Shown here in pieces: positions 7,439 to 14,906 of a stretch of 19,017 bases of DNA (position 1 is the stretch's first letter; every line of letters starts with the position of its first letter). Source of the stretch: Chthoniobacter flavus (lineage in GTDB: Bacteria > Verrucomicrobiota > Verrucomicrobiia > Chthoniobacterales > Terrimicrobiaceae). Below the pieces are notes generated by a model that saw only the letters and a program-made list of their open reading frames with translations, made no database searches and had not been told where the DNA came from. Location of the stretch: contig CAMBAQ010000014.1 in NCBI GenBank assembly GCA_945863785.1, positions 1 through 19,017 on the forward strand. The letters are read 5' to 3'. A program made the translations under genes and the position numbers.

Positions 7439-9639
7439 TTAGTAAAAACCTCCCACCAACGGAGGGCGCGGTTGTCCCATGACAAAAGTGAAGCCCTGTC
7501 TTTCAAGTTGGAGCTTAGCATTTCTCGCATGTGAAAATTTTGAGAGAGCCGCTTGATGGCCGCGGCAAGACCTGTCGCGTCACCTGGTTCAAAATAGAGC
7601 GCATGCTTTTCCGGTTCCAGAACTTCACGGATTGTGGGCAAATCAGCCGCGACAATAGGGAGGGAGAGTCCTGCATAATCATAGGCTTTGGTAAAAGCAA
7701 TGGAAGCGCGGTGAGCGATGTTCAGCGAGGGAATCACAAGCGCATCCAGATGCTGGCACGCCAAAGGAACATTTTGCGATGGAACTTGGTCATGGATGTA
7801 AACTCCATTTTCGATGCTGCCTGTCAGAGAAGCAGCGCCTCGTCTGGCGCGGCCATAAACATGCAGTTCATGTTCGCCACTTGATGCAGAGCGAACGGAA
7901 TGCCAATTTTTGACAATCCAAGGAATCCCCTGCTCGTCTGAAATTGATCCGAAGTATCCGATGCGAAGCGTGCTTGAGTTGTTATGGTTTGAGGGAACAG
8001 GGGCGTATGTCGCAGCTAAACCAAGGTTTGCTAAACGCACCAATGGAAACTTTTCAGAAAGTAATTCATGCAGCGGGAGGCAAGTCGTGATGAGGTCGTC
8101 GGCAAAACTCAGCGCTTCAAATTCACGGATGCATTTCGCATGAGCGTGATCAAGGGTTAGGCTTTCGAGTTGATGGACCTCGTAAGCCAAGCGTGGGCGT
8201 CTTCGGAGTTTTGCCAAGCGTGGCGCAAGAAATCGGAACATTTCGGGAAAGCTCGCAGTACTAACGATATCTCCACTATGAATTGAAGGTTGGAGATAAG
8301 CCAGTGCAGCCAAGTGGAAAACCGCATTGATATGTAATGGGCAGCCTCCCGCGACACGGCGCAGGCTTGGAAGCCCTCGAAACTGAAGATTCGGAACAGA
8401 TTTGTAACCATGAGCCTTGAGGATGTCGCTTTCGCGACTAAAAGAAGCATGCACAAGTGTAACTCCCCAACCTTCTGGTGCGTTGCGTGCCAGCGAAATG
8501 ACGTGCCGCAGACAGTAAAGGGCGTGTGCGCTTTCGTGGAGTGGGTGATGGTTTAGTAAAAAAAAGACACGACCCCTCATGCGGACTCGCTTTGGTGGTT
8601 CGGTGCTTTGATGTCGGGAAGTAGGATCAGTGAATTCCGATGCAGCTTTGCATGCATCCAGAACACGCCATAATGGGATCTCTCGCATTAAATCGTTCTG
8701 TGGAATTTTTTTAAGAGTAGTGTCTTCGAGCCAATCCTGTGGGCGAATCATCCAGTGTTTCACCTGCCAAGGATGGTATTCAAATCCCGGAGATGGGCCG
8801 AATAGGCAGACGGTTGGGCATCCTGCGGCGGCGGCGAGATGCATCGCTGCTGTATCTACACCCACAAAGTACGAGGCCTCGTGAAGTAACTCTGCAAGTT
8901 GGGTCCAGCTTGCGCGGCCTTCTGTTGAAAAAACCTTGCCCGGAAATTTAGCTGCCAAGGCCCGGGTAGAAGCGATCTCTTGAGGGCCAGGGCCGCAGCT
9001 AATAACGACCGCTGGGGTAAAATCGAGAACGGAGCGCACCAATTGTTCCCAGCGTTCCATCGGCCAAGATTTACGTTCCCATCTGGTATGACAGTGAAAA
9101 ATGGCAAAGGCGCGCGATTTGACAGGAAGTCCAAGTGCTAGTGTTTTCTTAGCCTCAAAGCGGAGATTCGGAGGATCAGGTGGAAGTTCCAATACTTGGC
9201 GTGGAGAGGTGTAGTCTCGGATAACTTGGTGGTGCGAATGGCGCTTAATTGTGCAGATTCGATGAAAGAATGGCCGCCAAAACCACTTCAGCGTTCGATG
9301 CTCGTTGGTGCATCGGTTTTTTGTCCGTGCGGCTATGGCAAAAAAGCGTGCGCGGTCGTTGTCAGTGAGCTCAAAGACGTAATCAAAGGAGGTCATCCTG
9401 AGAATGGTCGCGAGTTTGAGATCGCTTAAAATATCTCCATGCCTGCGGTGAGCGGAATCAGGATTTGCGGTACACAGAACGCGATCAATTTCGGGGCAGC
9501 CATTAAGAATGCTGTCGCACGAGTTTCTAACTAAAACCCAAATCTCTGAATCTGGAAATTTCCGTTTAGTCGCGACTATCGTTGGAGTGAGAAGAAGGGA
9601 GTCCCCGATATGTCGCAGTTTAATAAAAAGGAAACGCAT
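7435..9639 (-). CDS. Two-domain glycosyltransferase: GT9 fused to GT4-like
   Basis: This 734-residue protein joins two GT-B enzymes. Residues 1-330 are a GT9 (heptosyltransferase/LPS core) domain, with start MRFLFIKLRHIGDSLLLTP, the HCHTRWERKSW donor-site stretch near 182-192, and GVDTAAMHLAAAAG at 260-273 followed by FGPSPG. A polar linker runs to about 355. From 354 a second domain opens with MRGRVFFLLNHH and ends as a group-1/GT4 enzyme: YFGSISDEQG (562-571), LHVYGRARRG, VIPSLN, and a KAYDYAGLSLPIVA stretch with the ADLPTIREV loop (650-673). Two transfers, or transfer to a growing chain, could be done by one polypeptide. The start is the canonical GT9 N-terminus. It ends in an ATGA overlap with the GT2 gene. 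The likely product is a surface or LPS-type glycan; heptose is not proven. Confidence 0.9.
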   Translation of the reverse strand: MRFLFIKLRHIGDSLLLTPTIVATKRKFPDSEIWVLVRNSCDSILNGCPEIDRVLCTANPDSAHRRHGDILSDLKLATILRMTSFDYVFELTDNDRARFFAIAARTKNRCTNEHRTLKWFWRPFFHRICTIKRHSHHQVIRDYTSPRQVLELPPDPPNLRFEAKKTLALGLPVKSRAFAIFHCHTRWERKSWPMERWEQLVRSVLDFTPAVVISCGPGPQEIASTRALAAKFPGKVFSTEGRASWTQLAELLHEASYFVGVDTAAMHLAAAAGCPTVCLFGPSPGFEYHPWQVKHWMIRPQDWLEDTTLKKIPQNDLMREIPLWRVLDACKAASEFTDPTSRHQSTEPPKRVRMRGRVFFLLNHHPLHESAHALYCLRHVISLARNAPEGWGVTLVHASFSRESDILKAHGYKSVPNLQFRGLPSLRRVAGGCPLHINAVFHLAALAYLQPSIHSGDIVSTASFPEMFRFLAPRLAKLRRRPRLAYEVHQLESLTLDHAHAKCIREFEALSFADDLITTCLPLHELLSEKFPLVRLANLGLAATYAPVPSNHNNSSTLRIGYFGSISDEQGIPWIVKNWHSVRSASSGEHELHVYGRARRGAASLTGSIENGVYIHDQVPSQNVPLACQHLDALVIPSLNIAHRASIAFTKAYDYAGLSLPIVAADLPTIREVLEPEKHALYFEPGDATGLAAAIKRLSQNFHMREMLSSNLKDRASLLSWDNRALRWWEVFTK
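7449..7454 (-). promoter_or_regulatory. Shine-Dalgarno site for the GT2 gene
   Basis: GGGAGG lies 10 bases before the ATG at 7438, inside the 3' end of the GT9-GT4 gene. It is the only strong Shine-Dalgarno motif I found before a start in this window. It supports the chosen start and independent or coupled re-initiation. Confidence 0.6.
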
Positions 9640-9705
9640 TGGGCCAAGGATGGGATTGCTGGAAAGATTTCTATCTAAGGCGGAAAACTGCGACTGGCCA
9701 TTAGA

Positions 9706-9796
9706 TGGCGGTGAGGGAGGGATTCGAACCCTCGGTAGCCTTTTGGACTACGGCGCTTTAGCAAAGCGCTGCTTTCGACCACTCAGCCACCTCACC
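9706..9796 (-). tRNA. tRNA-Ser(GCU)
   Basis: The RNA reads AGC/AGU serine codons. The 91-base minus-strand sequence folds as a class II tRNA. It has a 7-bp acceptor stem (GGTGAGG with CCTCACC), a 3-bp D stem, and an anticodon stem GCGCT/AGCGC holding loop TTGCTAA with anticodon GCT. A long variable arm typical of serine follows, then a T stem GAGGG/CCCTC with loop TTCGAAT. The discriminator base is G and the CCA end is encoded (TGG at 9706-9708). It lies between the glycan block and the helicase. Its 3' end faces the glycan block; tRNA 3' ends are common integration targets, but no matching repeat was seen at the trpB end. Confidence 0.97.
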
Positions 9797-9810
9797 TTGG
9801 TCTGGTTCTA

Positions 9811-9840
9811 TCTTTACGCTAGATTTGGCCTTCAGGTCAA
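9811..9840 (-). promoter_or_regulatory. Candidate sigma-70-type promoter for tRNA-Ser
   Basis: On the minus strand TTGACC (9835-9840) matches the -35 consensus at 5 of 6 positions. It is followed after 18 bases by TAAAGA (9811-9816), a weak -10. The expected start near 9803 would leave a leader of about 7 bases before the tRNA at 9796. The geometry is good and the -10 poor. Confidence 0.4.
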
Positions 9841-9927
9841 ATCCCATCATGGGTTCAAGATGAGATTTTCGTTGGGGGTCGGCCTGCATAGGCTTGCTTG
9901 GAGTCGGTTGCTCCATAACATTTGCAC

Positions 9928-11925
9928 ATGATTTCGATCCGGGAGGATTTTGGGGCCGGTGGCCCATCCGTTTTTCAGCAAGAGATAGAGGAGATGTTTT
10001 CCGAGACAGGGAAGCTCTCTGGCGCTGCCAGTTTTGAGTATCGTCCGGAACAACAGCAAATGGCGGGAGCGGTGGCGGCGACTTTGGAGAAGGGCGCCCA
10101 TCTTGTGGTTGAAGCTGGAACTGGCGTTGGAAAATCTTTGGCCTATTTGCTGCCGGCGGCACTCCATGCGATTCGTACGAAACGCAAGGCCGTGATCTGC
10201 ACTCACACAATCGCTCTGCAGGAGCAGTTAATGTATAAAGACATTCCACTCGTGCAAAAACTCGTTCCCGATGAGTTTGAGGCGGTGTTGCTGAAGGGGA
10301 GGCAAAATTACCTTTGTACCACACGGTTGGCGCGCGCGCTGGGGCAGGCCAAGGAGCTTTTCACCCCGACACAACATCCCGAGCTGGAGCGCATCCGCGA
10401 GTGGAGTTTGAAAACCAAGGACGGCTCGCTGAGTGATTTTCTAGAGCAACCCGATCCCGCCGTCTGGGAGGAAGTCCGCAGCGAGCAGCACCTCTGCACG
10501 CCGAAGTCGTGCGGGCCAGCATCAGGATGCTTCTACCAATCGCTTCGCCGTCGAGTTGCCAACGCGAAGATGGTCGTGCTGAACCATGCGCTTTTTTTCA
10601 CTTTGCTCAATGCGGTGGACGATGCGGAGAACCGCACTGGCGGGCTTCTTTTTGCTAACGACTTTGTTGTTTTCGACGAGGCGCACACGCTCGAGGAGGT
10701 CGCCGCCCGCCACATCGGTATGGAACTCTCTCAACTCGGGTTGCGCCGCATTATTCAGCGGCTCTACAATCCGCGCACCAAAAAGGGGCTGTTTCAAATG
10801 ATGAAAAACGGACCAGCTTGCAGCGTGGTGAGTGATGTTTTGCCGGTCGCTGATGGATTTTTTAACCAAGTCGCAAATGGGTGCACATTCAAGCGAGGAC
10901 GTGAGTTCCGTGTTCGTGAGCCGGGTCTCGCGGAGGGTGGCGAAATCTGCAGTTCCCTTGCCCGTCTTGGCGAGTTGATTTCGCAGGAAGCTGGCAAGTG
11001 CCAGGACGAGCAGCATACGTCAGAGCTTCAGGAGGCCGCACGAAAGATTCGAACAGCCCGTGCTGGAATAACGGACTTTCTCTCACTCGAGGAACCCGAT
11101 CATGTTTATTGGGTCGAGCAATACGGCCGAACAGAGCAATTTTGCACCCTCCGAACGGCTCCGGTGAATTTGGCAGAGGCCTTGCGTCGTCTTCTTTTTC
11201 GCGAGGGGGCTTGCACGGTTCTTACGAGTGCGACGCTATCCACCGGATCACCTGATCTGTCCTATTTCCGTAATCGCGTCGGGGCCGAGGAGATTCCCGC
11301 TCTGCAAATCGGCAGTCCTTTTGATTACGAAAAACAAATGCAGTTGCATCTGGTCCAAAAAATGCCCGAACCGAAGGATCCTGCCTACGAAAGCTCGCTG
11401 GCCAAGTGGATCGGTCATTTTACCGAAAAAAGTGAAGCCCGCGCGTTTGTTCTTTTCACGAGTTATCAGACCATGCGCGCGGTCGCGGAGGCATTGGAGG
11501 ATCACTTTGAGAAAAAGGGCTGGCAGTTACTTGTACAAGGCGGCGGCATGCCGACTCAGCGAATGGTGCAGGAGTTCAAAAACAATCCGCATAGCATTCT
11601 TTTTGGGGTTTCCAGTTTTTGGACTGGAGTAGATGTTCCGGGCGAGGCTTTATCGAATGTCATCATCACCCGCTTGCCATTTGCGACGCCGGATCATCCT
11701 CTCACGGAGGCTAGGCTGGAAGCCATCGAGGCGGAGGGTGGACGCGCCTTTGAAAGCTACTCGCTGCCCGAGGCCATTCTGAAGCTGCGGCAGGGTGTGG
11801 GCCGCCTCATTCGAAGCAAATCGGATACCGGTACCATCGTTATTCTGGACAGCCGCATCGTATCGAAGCCGTACGGCAGGGCATTCCTTCGAGCGATGCC
11901 GAAATGCCCAGTGGAAATCCACTGA
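9928..11925 (+). CDS. dinG: DinG/YoaA-family ATP-dependent DNA helicase
   Basis: This is an XPD-like superfamily 2 helicase with a predicted 4Fe-4S cluster, for unwinding damaged or structured DNA in the cytoplasm. The 665 residues show a Q-like motif (FEYRPEQQQM, about 36-45), a Walker A AGTGVGKS (63-70) and a DEAH box (250-253). C130, C190, C195 and C201 are spaced as the family's cluster ligands. Motif VI near the end is LRQGVGRLIRSKSDTG. I chose ATG at 9928. A TTG at 9922 adds 2 residues, and the ATG at 9994, though next to AGAGGAG, would drop the family's N-terminal conserved part. It is divergent from tRNA-Ser. DinG and YoaA are hard to separate by eye; the symbol is for the family. Confidence 0.93.
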   Translation: MISIREDFGAGGPSVFQQEIEEMFSETGKLSGAASFEYRPEQQQMAGAVAATLEKGAHLVVEAGTGVGKSLAYLLPAALHAIRTKRKAVICTHTIALQEQLMYKDIPLVQKLVPDEFEAVLLKGRQNYLCTTRLARALGQAKELFTPTQHPELERIREWSLKTKDGSLSDFLEQPDPAVWEEVRSEQHLCTPKSCGPASGCFYQSLRRRVANAKMVVLNHALFFTLLNAVDDAENRTGGLLFANDFVVFDEAHTLEEVAARHIGMELSQLGLRRIIQRLYNPRTKKGLFQMMKNGPACSVVSDVLPVADGFFNQVANGCTFKRGREFRVREPGLAEGGEICSSLARLGELISQEAGKCQDEQHTSELQEAARKIRTARAGITDFLSLEEPDHVYWVEQYGRTEQFCTLRTAPVNLAEALRRLLFREGACTVLTSATLSTGSPDLSYFRNRVGAEEIPALQIGSPFDYEKQMQLHLVQKMPEPKDPAYESSLAKWIGHFTEKSEARAFVLFTSYQTMRAVAEALEDHFEKKGWQLLVQGGGMPTQRMVQEFKNNPHSILFGVSSFWTGVDVPGEALSNVIITRLPFATPDHPLTEARLEAIEAEGGRAFESYSLPEAILKLRQGVGRLIRSKSDTGTIVILDSRIVSKPYGRAFLRAMPKCPVEIH

Positions 11926-12061
11926 ACTTTTGGCGTCGAAGGAGGCTATCCGATTGGAGGCCGTGCCGGCACCGCGGCGCGCTTTCTGTCAAATAATCGA
12001 TGTAACCCAATCTAAGTCATTGCTAAAATCTGCTTTGCGTTGCCTCGTTAGATGCCCGGAA

Positions 12062-12078
12062 TTGGTTCGCCTCTTGCT
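12062..12078 (+). promoter_or_regulatory. Sigma-54-like promoter (GG-N10-GC)
   Basis: TTGGTTCG-CCTC-TTGCT fits the -24/-12 pattern TGGCACG-N4-TTGC in spacing, with mismatches only at two positions of the -24 part. The GG at 12064-12065 and GC at 12076-12077 are 10 bases apart. A transcript would start near 12089 and run against rlpA-recO-serA. No gene on this strand follows, so it may drive a small or antisense RNA, or be a chance match. Confidence 0.4.
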
Positions 12079-12116
12079 TTTGTTGCATTATTAAAGGGTC
12101 AAATCGCAAGCTAGGG

Positions 12117-12130
12117 TGCTGAACTCAGCA
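12117..12130. repeat. Small hairpin TGCTG-AACT-CAGCA
   Basis: This is a 5-bp perfect stem with a 4-base loop, 28 bases after the predicted sigma-54 transcript start and 26 bases beyond the rlpA stop. No U-tract follows it on either strand. It could be part of a terminator or a leader structure. Confidence 0.3.
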
Positions 12131-12156
12131 GCCGAGTGTAGTAACGAAGGGGAACT

Positions 12157-12639
12157 TTAGCGGATGCGATAGGGGCCGTCGCCAACGCTGAGGACTTTGA
12201 TTTTTACCGTTGTGAGGCCTTGGTTCACGAAGCCGAGTTCGCGGGCGACGGGGGTCGTGACATCCAGCATGCGGCCGGCAATGAATGGGCCGCGGTCGTT
12301 CAGGCGAACCGTGGTCGAGCGTCCATTTTTGAGGTTGGTGATTCGGATTTTGCAGGGGAGGGGGAGTGTCTTGTGGGCGGCCGCGCGGGTCCAAGGCCAG
12401 ATCTTTTCGCCTGTCGAAGTTCTGCCGGGAAAAATAAGTCCGCTTTCATCGTAGTGGGAGCAGATGCCGCTGTCGCCGTAACCGAGGGCTTGGCGTGCTT
12501 GCATCGGTTGGTAGTGGATGCCGCGAATCGTGTAGGGCTTGGTTTTATAGCCTTTCACGCGGGGGCTCACGCAGCCTGTGAGGATCATCAAAATGAGGGC
12601 GAGACCGACTTGCAGCGTTCGAAAGAGTGTTTTTTTCAC
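12157..12639 (-). CDS. rlpA: RlpA-family septal ring lipoprotein
   Basis: This predicted outer-membrane lipoprotein has a double-psi beta-barrel (RlpA) domain; family members are lytic transglycosylases acting on denuded glycan strands at the division septum. The 160 residues start with a lipoprotein signal and lipobox LTGC (C23). The domain runs from about 55 to 155 with SxYDESG, GRTSTGE, AAAHKTLPLPC, NLKNGRSTTVRLNDRGPF and DVTTPVARELGF. The family's catalytic Glu and His are E78 and H89. The Asp I recall 3 residues after the Glu in P. aeruginosa RlpA is W81 here, so activity may be altered. There is no C-terminal SPOR domain, so it is shorter than E. coli RlpA. The GTG start overlaps the recO stop by 4 bases. 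Confidence 0.88.
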   Translation of the reverse strand: MKKTLFRTLQVGLALILMILTGCVSPRVKGYKTKPYTIRGIHYQPMQARQALGYGDSGICSHYDESGLIFPGRTSTGEKIWPWTRAAAHKTLPLPCKIRITNLKNGRSTTVRLNDRGPFIAGRMLDVTTPVARELGFVNQGLTTVKIKVLSVGDGPYRIR

Positions 12640-13175
12640 GGTGCGGTTCGTGGGTTTAGCAAATCTACTGCTGCTTTACGCGAAGTGGGGATGCGTCCGC
12701 AATAAGTTTCGATGGCAACGAGCGTGCAGGTTGCGGAATCCTCGATGCCCATGAGGCGGCAGAGTTCGTTTTCAAAAAACTCGAGTGAGCGGTTGCTGGC
12801 CGGATTGGTGCTGAGGTGGCGGCAGGCGCGGTTGAGCAAGTCGAAGATCTCCGGGGCGGGGCAACCGGGTTGGGTGACGAGATCGATGAGTTCGGCAAAG
12901 TAGCCGCAGAGGAAAAGATTCGTCGTCCCAACGGAGTCGAAGGGCTCGATGAGACGGACTTCGCGGAGGGTGTGCACCGCGCTCTTGCGGCTGCACACAT
13001 AGGCGATCTCGACGAGATGGAATAAATCCAATCCACCGGCGAACGGACTGCCCGCTCGCCGGGCGGCCTTGGCTACCGTTGTCACCTTGCCGTGACTAGC
13101 GGTAAACCAAGTCGTGATGAGGCTGGTATCACTCCATTTCCGTTTCCGGATGAGAATGGCCTCGGTTTGTTCCAT
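12636..13175 (-). CDS. recO: DNA repair protein RecO (short form)
   Basis: RecO works with RecF and RecR to load RecA on gapped DNA. The N-terminus is recognisable: MEQTEAILIRKRKWSDTSLI with HGKVTTVAKAARRAGSPFAG (OB fold, about 1-75), followed by LREVRLIEPF and an alpha-helical region (Y92-L162). The protein is 179 residues, against about 240 in E. coli, and lacks the four-cysteine zinc motif seen in many homologues; it ends after NPRTAP. ATG at 13175 is 24 bases from the serA stop and has no Shine-Dalgarno. It lies second of three minus-strand genes, its stop overlapping the rlpA GTG. I call it intact but short, since the tail is replaced by the start of rlpA rather than by a frameshift remnant. 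Confidence 0.85.
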   Translation of the reverse strand: MEQTEAILIRKRKWSDTSLITTWFTASHGKVTTVAKAARRAGSPFAGGLDLFHLVEIAYVCSRKSAVHTLREVRLIEPFDSVGTTNLFLCGYFAELIDLVTQPGCPAPEIFDLLNRACRHLSTNPASNRSLEFFENELCRLMGIEDSATCTLVAIETYCGRIPTSRKAAVDLLNPRTAP

Positions 13176-13199
13176 GGAGTCCGGCCTGTCGTCGATCCC

Positions 13200-14804
13200 T
13201 TAGAGAGAGATGACTTGGGCGGAGTGGATATCAGCATCGGCAGAGATTCTCAAAAGGACGTCGGCATCGGGAAGACTATCAAGATTGAGCAACGTGAGGG
13301 CGCGGCCGCCCTGTTCGGTGCGGGAGAGGCTCATGCTGGCGATGTTGATGTTTTCTTTACCGAGCAGCGTGCCGATATGGCCAACGATGCCGGGACGATC
13401 GCGGTTCTCGAGGATGAGGACGACGCCGGAGGGAGTCACTTCCACCGATTGGCCATTCACTCGCACGATGCGCGGATCGTTTTTGGCTCCGAAAAAAGTG
13501 CCGCCGACAGAGACTTTCGAGTCGCCACTATGAACAGCCACGTGGAGCCATTCGTTGAAGTCGGTTTGCTCGCTGGAGCGGATCTCTTCGACATCGAGGC
13601 CGATCGTGGCGGCCATGCTGCGGACGTTGACGCTATTCACTTCTTCGCCGCCGGCGTGTTTGAGGAAGCCGGTGAGGATCGCGCGGCTGATGGCATCGGT
13701 CGGCATTTCCACGGCTTTGCCGCCGTAGGTGATGACGACGCGGTCATTGCGTTTCGGCGCGAGTTGCGCCACGAAGCGACCCATTTTATCACCGAGGGTG
13801 ATATAGGGTTTTACGATCTCAGCGGTCTTCGCGTCGATGCTAGGCATGTTAACCGCGTTGCGGATTTCGCCGTCTAGGAGGGCGGCGCGGATCGCTTGGG
13901 CGATTTCGATGCCGACATTTTCTTGGGCTTCGGCCGTGCTGGCTCCGAGGTGCGGGGTGAAAACAATGTTAGGAAGATCGCGCAGCGCGAAGTCCGCTGG
14001 AGGAGGCTCGATTTCAAATACGTCGAGTGCGGCGGCACCGACTTGGCCGGATTTCAGGGCTTCACCGAGTGCGGCTTCGTCCACAAGTCCCCCACGGGCG
14101 CAATTCACGATGCGAACGCCTTTTTTGCAAATGGCCAGACGGCGAGCGTCGAGCATGTGTCGTGTCTCATCGGTGAGTGGCATGTGCATGCTGATGAAAT
14201 CGGCTTGAGGAAGGAGCGAGTCGATATCTTCGACGAGTTCCACTTGCATGCTACGGGCGCGGCTTACCGAGAGGTAGGGATCGTAGGCCAATACACGCAT
14301 GCCAAAGGCCATCGCGCGGCGGGCGAGTTCGGTGCCAATGCGGCCCATGCCAAGAATGCCGAGGGTTTTATTGTAGAGCTCAACGCCTTCGTATTTTTTA
14401 CGATCCCACTTGCCTGCTTTGATGCTGGCATCGGCCTGCGGGATGTTGCGGGCGATGCTCACGAGGAGCGAGAAGGCATGTTCGGCGGTCGAGATCGTGT
14501 TGCCGCCGGGGGTGTTCATAACGATCACGCCATGGCGGGTGGCGGCGTCCACGTCGACGTTATCCACACCGACTCCGGCGCGGCCGACGACTTTGAGTTT
14601 CGTGGCAGCCTCGAGAACGGCTGCGGTGACCTTGGTTTGGCTGCGAACGACGAGGGCTGAAAATTCGGGGATGATCTTGATGATCTCCGCCTCGGGGAGG
14701 CCGGTTTTAACAACAACTTCGAGCGAACCGTTTGCGGCGAGTTCTTCGACACCACGTTGAGAAACGGGATCAGCGACGAGGACTTTGGGTGTGTTTTGTG
14801 ACAT
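13200..14804 (-). CDS. serA: D-3-phosphoglycerate dehydrogenase
   Basis: The enzyme oxidises 3-phosphoglycerate with NAD to 3-phosphohydroxypyruvate, the first step of serine synthesis. The 534 residues show the long type. The substrate-binding part has GRAGVGVDNVD (74-84), the NAD motif is GMGRIG (152-157), and R237, E266 and H285 are the catalytic triad in CARGG, EIEP and TPHLGAST. An ASB domain spans about 320-450, followed by an ACT domain (about 461-534) that usually binds serine for feedback inhibition. ATG at 14804 follows a conserved start (MSQNTPKVLVADP). It leads the minus-strand serA-recO-rlpA run, and faces the M50 gene across a 102-base gap. Identification is certain. Confidence 0.98.
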   Translation of the reverse strand: MSQNTPKVLVADPVSQRGVEELAANGSLEVVVKTGLPEAEIIKIIPEFSALVVRSQTKVTAAVLEAATKLKVVGRAGVGVDNVDVDAATRHGVIVMNTPGGNTISTAEHAFSLLVSIARNIPQADASIKAGKWDRKKYEGVELYNKTLGILGMGRIGTELARRAMAFGMRVLAYDPYLSVSRARSMQVELVEDIDSLLPQADFISMHMPLTDETRHMLDARRLAICKKGVRIVNCARGGLVDEAALGEALKSGQVGAAALDVFEIEPPPADFALRDLPNIVFTPHLGASTAEAQENVGIEIAQAIRAALLDGEIRNAVNMPSIDAKTAEIVKPYITLGDKMGRFVAQLAPKRNDRVVITYGGKAVEMPTDAISRAILTGFLKHAGGEEVNSVNVRSMAATIGLDVEEIRSSEQTDFNEWLHVAVHSGDSKVSVGGTFFGAKNDPRIVRVNGQSVEVTPSGVVLILENRDRPGIVGHIGTLLGKENINIASMSLSRTEQGGRALTLLNLDSLPDADVLLRISADADIHSAQVISL

Positions 14805-14906
14805 TTTCTTGGTTTGTTGATGAATGTAGTAGATTCGCTAAGTGGCCGGACTGGTTGCCGGATGATCTATTAAGCCCGAAACTATTCCGCCGGAAAATCA
14901 ATTTTT

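Larger units (their letters stand above)
11926..12156. other. 231-base gap between helicase and rlpA 3' ends
   Basis: The gap lies between two convergent genes and holds no convincing gene. It contains a GC-rich self-complementary stretch near 11960-11985 (GTGCCGGCAC, then CCGCGGCGCGC), a sigma-54-like promoter at 12062-12078 and a small hairpin at 12117-12130. No oligo-T tract follows a stem, so I see no standard intrinsic terminator for either gene. Confidence 0.5.

Noticed and set aside
9994..10005. Alternative helicase start at 9994, next to AGAGGAG
   Set aside because: The Shine-Dalgarno-like purines touch the ATG without spacer, and the upstream residues 1-22 fit the family N-terminus, so 9928 is preferred.
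11960..11985. Intrinsic terminator for the helicase gene
   Set aside because: The region is self-complementary and GC-rich, but has no clean stem-loop followed by a T-tract.
13092..13877. Open plus-strand frame of 261 codons antisense to serA and recO
   Set aside because: The serA and recO proteins on the other strand are clearly real. The antisense translation has no recognisable domain and its Ala/Gly/Asp/Val-rich content is the usual shadow of a GC-rich gene.
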